Position numbers and translations under genes: made by a program. Of a stretch of 23,168 bases of DNA, positions 20,615 to 23,168 are shown one piece after another. Each line of letters begins with the position of its first letter. The first letter of the stretch is position 1. This DNA is from PALSA-505 sp036502085 (GTDB lineage: Bacteria > Actinomycetota > Actinomycetes > Streptosporangiales > Streptosporangiaceae). The stretch covers positions 1 to 23,168 of the forward strand of contig DASXZD010000111.1 of assembly GCA_036502085.1 (NCBI GenBank), in the 5' to 3' direction. The notes below the pieces were generated by a model that made no database searches, was not told the DNA's origin, and saw only the letters and a list, made by a program, of their open reading frames with translations.

Positions 20615-21817
20615 ATGGGTTCGCCGCCTCGCAGGCTCATCGTGGCCGCCGACGGCGGCTCGCGCGGCAACCCCGGCGTGGCAGGCTACGGCGCCGTCGT
20701 GCTGGACGCCGCGACCGGCGAGGTGCTGGCCGAGGTGCGCGACGGTATCGGCCATGCCACCAACAACGTCGCTGAGTACTCCGGCCTGATCGCGGGCCTG
20801 CGCGCCGCGGCGGATGTCGCGCCGGGCGCGGCGGTCGAGGTCAAGATGGACTCCAAGCTCGTCGTGGAGCAGATGTCAGGCCGGTGGAAGATCAAGCACC
20901 CCGACCTGCGCTCGCTTGCCGCAGCCGCGGATGAGGCGGCGGGCCGGCTGAGCAGGGTCCGGTACACCTGGGTGCCGCGAGCGCAGAATGCGCACGCCGA
21001 CCGCCTCGCCAACGAGGCCATGGATTATTCCGAACGGGGAGTCGCTGGCGTTCGGCGTGAAGCCGGGCCTCCGCTCGCGGATCCCGTCCACCCCGCTGCT
21101 CCTGGATCGGTCGGCCACGCTGATCCTGCTCCCGGCCCGACGGCCGCTCTTGCTCCCGGCCCGTCGGCCGCCGGGGCTGCCTGGCGAACCGGCGGGGGAG
21201 TGCCGACGACCACGATCCTGCTCCGGCACGGTCAGACCCCGCTGTCCGCCGAAAAGCGCTTCGCCGGCTCAGGCGACTATCCGCTCACCGACGCCGGCCT
21301 CAGCCAGGCCCGAGCCGCTGCCGCCCGGCTCGCCGAGCGCGGCGGCATCGACCTGATCGTGACCTCGCCGCTGCGCCGGGCCCAGCAGACCGCCGCCGAA
21401 GCGGCCGCGACCACCGGCGCGCCCGTGCACGTCGAGGCGGGAATCAGGGAAACGGACTTCGGCGCGTGGGAAGGACTGAGCTTCGCCGAGGCGCACGCCG
21501 CATGGCCCGTAGAGCTGGCCGCCTGGCAGGCGGATCCGCACACGCCCCCGCCCGGCGGCGAGAGCCTCGCCGACACCGGCCGCCGGGCCGAGGCGGCGCT
21601 GGACGCATTGCTGGCCGCGCAGCCGGGCCGGACCATCCTGGTCGTCAGCCACGTCACGCCGATCAAGGTCCTGGTCGCCCGCGCGCTGCTCGCTCCGCCC
21701 GCCGCGCTGTACCGGATGTACCTGGGCGTGGCGGCGCTGTCCGAGATCGACTGGTACGCCGACGGCTCGGCCGTGCTGCGCTCCTTCAACGACACCGCAC
21801 ACCTGCGCGGCCTGTGA
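20615..21817 (+). CDS. Bifunctional RNase HI / histidine phosphatase
   Basis: A 400-aa fusion. The N-terminal RNase HI domain (about 7-138) has the four acidic catalytic residues: Asp13 (AADGGSRGNPG), Glu54 (NNVAEYSGL), Asp79 (VKMDSKLVVEQM) and Asp129 (NAHADRLANEAM). It degrades RNA in RNA-DNA hybrids. A Pro/Ala-rich linker (about 148-197) holds two near-identical APGP[TS]A stretches. The C-terminal phosphoglycerate-mutase-like domain has the catalytic RHG (204-206, LLRHGQTPLS), SPLRRAQQTA, the Glu of ETDFGAWEGLSFAE and the second His in VVSHVTPIK. Its relatives are annotated as acid phosphatase or CobC-like. No ribosome binding site is clear before the ATG, consistent with coupling to the Zn-ribbon gene. 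The stop lies about 43 bp before rnpB. Confidence 0.92.
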   Translation: MGSPPRRLIVAADGGSRGNPGVAGYGAVVLDAATGEVLAEVRDGIGHATNNVAEYSGLIAGLRAAADVAPGAAVEVKMDSKLVVEQMSGRWKIKHPDLRSLAAAADEAAGRLSRVRYTWVPRAQNAHADRLANEAMDYSERGVAGVRREAGPPLADPVHPAAPGSVGHADPAPGPTAALAPGPSAAGAAWRTGGGVPTTTILLRHGQTPLSAEKRFAGSGDYPLTDAGLSQARAAAARLAERGGIDLIVTSPLRRAQQTAAEAAATTGAPVHVEAGIRETDFGAWEGLSFAEAHAAWPVELAAWQADPHTPPPGGESLADTGRRAEAALDALLAAQPGRTILVVSHVTPIKVLVARALLAPPAALYRMYLGVAALSEIDWYADGSAVLRSFNDTAHLRGL

Positions 21818-21841
21818 TGCGCACCTGCGCGGGCTGTGATC
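21801..21841 (+). repeat. 22-bp-period tandem duplication across the RNase H gene stop codon
   Basis: ACCTGCGCGGCCTGTGATG (21801-21819) recurs as ACCTGCGCGGGCTGTGATC (21823-21841) with two differences in 19 bases. The first copy encodes the last residues and the TGA; the second is non-coding and lies just upstream of the rnpB -10. Confidence 0.7.
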
Positions 21842-21849
21842 GCCAGGCA

Positions 21850-21855
21850 TATGAT
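21850..21855 (+). promoter_or_regulatory. rnpB -10 box
   Basis: TATGAT ends 5 nt before the predicted 5' end of RNase P RNA. No strong -35 is recognisable upstream. Confidence 0.5.
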
Positions 21856-21860
21856 GGCGT

Positions 21861-22272
21861 GGCGGCGGGCGAGCCGGCCGGGCGGTCGCGCTGAGGGAAA
21901 CTTCGGTGAGGAAGGTCCGGGCTCCACAGGGCAGGGTGGTCGGTAACACCGACCCGGGGTGACCCGCGGGACAGTGCCACAGAAATCAGACCGCCCCGGC
22001 ACCGGGCATGGCCCGGCACCGAGGTAAGGGTGAAACGGTGGTGTAAGAGACCACCAGCGCCGCGGGTGACCGCGGCGGCTTGGTAAACCCCACCCGGAGC
22101 AAGGTTAAGAAGGTCAGCTTCGGCTGGCTGCGCGAGCGTTCGAGGGCGGCCCGCCCGATGCTCGCGGGTAAACCGCAGGAGGCTGCCGGCAACGGCAGTC
22201 CCAGATGGATGGCCGCCGGCCCGCGCGAGCGGGTGCACAGAACCCGGCCTACAGGCCAGCTCGCCCGCCGCC
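21861..22272 (+). ncRNA. rnpB: RNase P RNA (class A)
   Basis: The catalytic RNA that matures tRNA 5' ends. The P1 helix is a 14-bp pairing of 21861-21874 with 22259-22272. The 5' conserved core reads GAGGAAGGTCCGGGCTCC (from about 21908), followed by ACAGGGCAGGGTGG. GGTAAGGGTGAAACGGTGGTGTAAGAG (about 22022-22048) and GGTAAACCCCACCCGGAGCAAG (about 22081-22103) are standard, and the 3' core ACAGAACCCGGCCTACAGGCC precedes P1's closing strand. Length about 412 nt, normal for high-GC actinobacteria. Exact ends are inferred from P1. The gene looks intact. Confidence 0.95.
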
Positions 22273-22588
22273 TGACCTGGCCAAACGTTGCATCGCGCAC
22301 GCTCGTGCGGGATTCATTGCGGTGCGGCGGCGCGCGCCCGGGCCCTGTTGCTTATGTCCGTGGCGAAGCCCACCGGCTCGTGCTCTTGATCATGGTGGGG
22401 GAGTGCTGGAGGGCCGTCCGATGTCCCAGGAGCGATCAATTGGGGCCGCCCGGGGTGCCCATGAACACCTCCGCCTTGGCCGTCTGGCTGTCCGGTGGTG
22501 TCCGGCTGTGACCGTCGCTCTACGGCTGCCCACGGAGAATACGCGGAGAAGTTTTGATGCCTATCAGGGCTGTCCGGTACTGGGATCT
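22273..22588. other. Gene-free junction between rnpB and the integrase
   Basis: No supportable coding frame is seen over these 316 bp. A weak hairpin CGCAC-GCTC-GTGCG (22296-22309) could terminate rnpB. The integrase's 3' end faces this stretch, so an attachment-site core is expected somewhere here, but only one end is in view and no duplicated sequence could be identified. Confidence 0.4.
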
Positions 22589-23168
22589 TCAGGATGTCAG
22601 GCCGAGGGCGGCTTCGATGCGCCGCCTGGCGATCTCGTCCCGGCCGACGATGCACTTGGCATAGACCTGCAGGAGCACCTGGACGCTGTGCCCTGCCCAG
22701 GCGGCGACCAGAGTCGGGTCGACTCCGGCGTTGAGCCAGGTCGACACTGCGGCGTGCCGCAGGTCGTACGGGCGGCGCGCAAGCGCTGAGGCGGCCTCCG
22801 CGGGGATGAAGGCGGACTGGCGCGCGGCGCGCCAGATGTCGCCGTAGAGCTTGTCGCCGAGCAGGCCGCCCCGAGGGGCCAAGAACAGCCGCCCGTCGGG
22901 CGCGGTGCCGGACTCGCGCAGGTGCTGGCTGAGGATGACAGTTAGCGGCGGCGGGATGGGCACAACGCGCACGTCGCCTTTGGCGCGATGCTTGAGCTGG
23001 CGCCGGTCCCGCGATCGGCCCGTGTCTGACCACTTGGCCCCCGACAGCGGAGCCGATTCACGGAGGCGGAACTCTCCCCATCCCTCGGCCGGGAGCTGGA
23101 TGGCGGTCCGGGCCAGCGGCACGGCTTCGCTCGGCCGCAGCGCGGAGTAGTACATGCAGCCGAAGAAG
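22589..23168 (-). CDS. Tyrosine recombinase/integrase, C-terminal part (runs off the window)
   Basis: The frame is open to the window edge, so the N-terminal arm- and core-binding domains are missing from view; 193 residues are visible. The catalytic domain is complete: the first Arg in GCMYYSALRPSEAVPL, the beta-hairpin Lys in LKHRAKGDVRVVPIP, the R-box PYDLRHAAVSTWLNAGVDPTLVAAWAGHS (a box II beginning LRH in place of HxxR, with the following AGHS histidine), and the nucleophilic Tyr in VLLQVYAKC. It is of the kind carried by actinomycete integrative elements. The gene ends with its 3' end towards rnpB, as int genes usually face their attachment site. Apparent start ATG 23155 is internal, not the true start. 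Confidence 0.88.
   Translation of the reverse strand, partial: FFGCMYYSALRPSEAVPLARTAIQLPAEGWGEFRLRESAPLSGAKWSDTGRSRDRRQLKHRAKGDVRVVPIPPPLTVILSQHLRESGTAPDGRLFLAPRGGLLGDKLYGDIWRAARQSAFIPAEAASALARRPYDLRHAAVSTWLNAGVDPTLVAAWAGHSVQVLLQVYAKCIVGRDEIARRRIEAALGLTS

Noticed and set aside
22273..22588. tRNA gene as integration target next to the integrase
   Set aside because: I found no acceptor/TPsiC-arm pattern in this stretch.
22558..22662. Short plus-strand ORF beginning MPIRAVRYWDLQDV after GGAGAAG
   Set aside because: There is a plausible ribosome binding site, but most of its 34 codons are antisense to the integrase C-terminus and no family is recognisable.
22205..22789. Long plus-strand open frame over the rnpB 3' part and integrase
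   Set aside because: It overlaps the RNase P RNA core and lies antisense to the integrase catalytic domain; its composition is that of a GC-rich shadow frame.

Overview
The window is very GC-rich DNA from the chromosome of an actinomycete. This is shown by the strong G/C bias at third codon positions, frequent GTG starts, an ECF sigma/RskA-type anti-sigma pair, a large RsbU-like phosphatase with a fused anti-sigma kinase-type ATPase domain, a fused RNase H/phosphatase gene and a high-GC bacterial RNase P RNA. I cannot name the genus; a soil filamentous group is plausible but is only a guess.

Left part (1-7.3 kb). A carboxyethylornithine-synthase/alanine-dehydrogenase-like gene and a hotdog thioesterase converge. 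A translationally coupled ATP-grasp ligase and luciferase-like monooxygenase pair follows, then a small TPR protein with its own promoter. Next come a decayed fragment of a Cys-repeat protein, an MFS exporter, a SemiSWEET transporter and a secreted zinc amidase.

Middle (7.3-13.7 kb, almost all minus strand). In transcription order from the right: a Mn2+ (yybP-ykoY) riboswitch, a GDT1-type manganese exporter, an odd repeated leader RNA, a small membrane ORF, an ApbE-like flavin transferase carrying a 15-bp in-frame minisatellite, a perfect hairpin, a histidine-kinase HAMP remnant, a sugar kinase overlapping a serine hydrolase (probable muropeptide recycling), a Rieske oxygenase whose apparently leaderless start lies inside a 20-bp palindrome, and a 2-Cys glutathione peroxidase.

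Right-middle (13.7-19.8 kb). A 692-aa PAS-GAF-PP2C-ATPase phosphatase is followed by a divergent locus. A membrane-anchored sulfite-oxidase-family molybdoenzyme faces a SigK-like ECF sigma factor with an RskA-like anti-sigma factor. Both transcription units carry an exact CCGAAT box 7 nt before an ATG, which suggests that the sigma factor controls both. A PNPOx-like flavoprotein converges on rskA.

Right end (19.8-23.2 kb). A Zn-ribbon coiled-coil protein, RNase H/phosphatase and rnpB are followed by a gene-free stretch of about 316 bp and the C-terminal part of a tyrosine integrase pointing towards rnpB. This looks like the edge of an integrated element that continues beyond the window.
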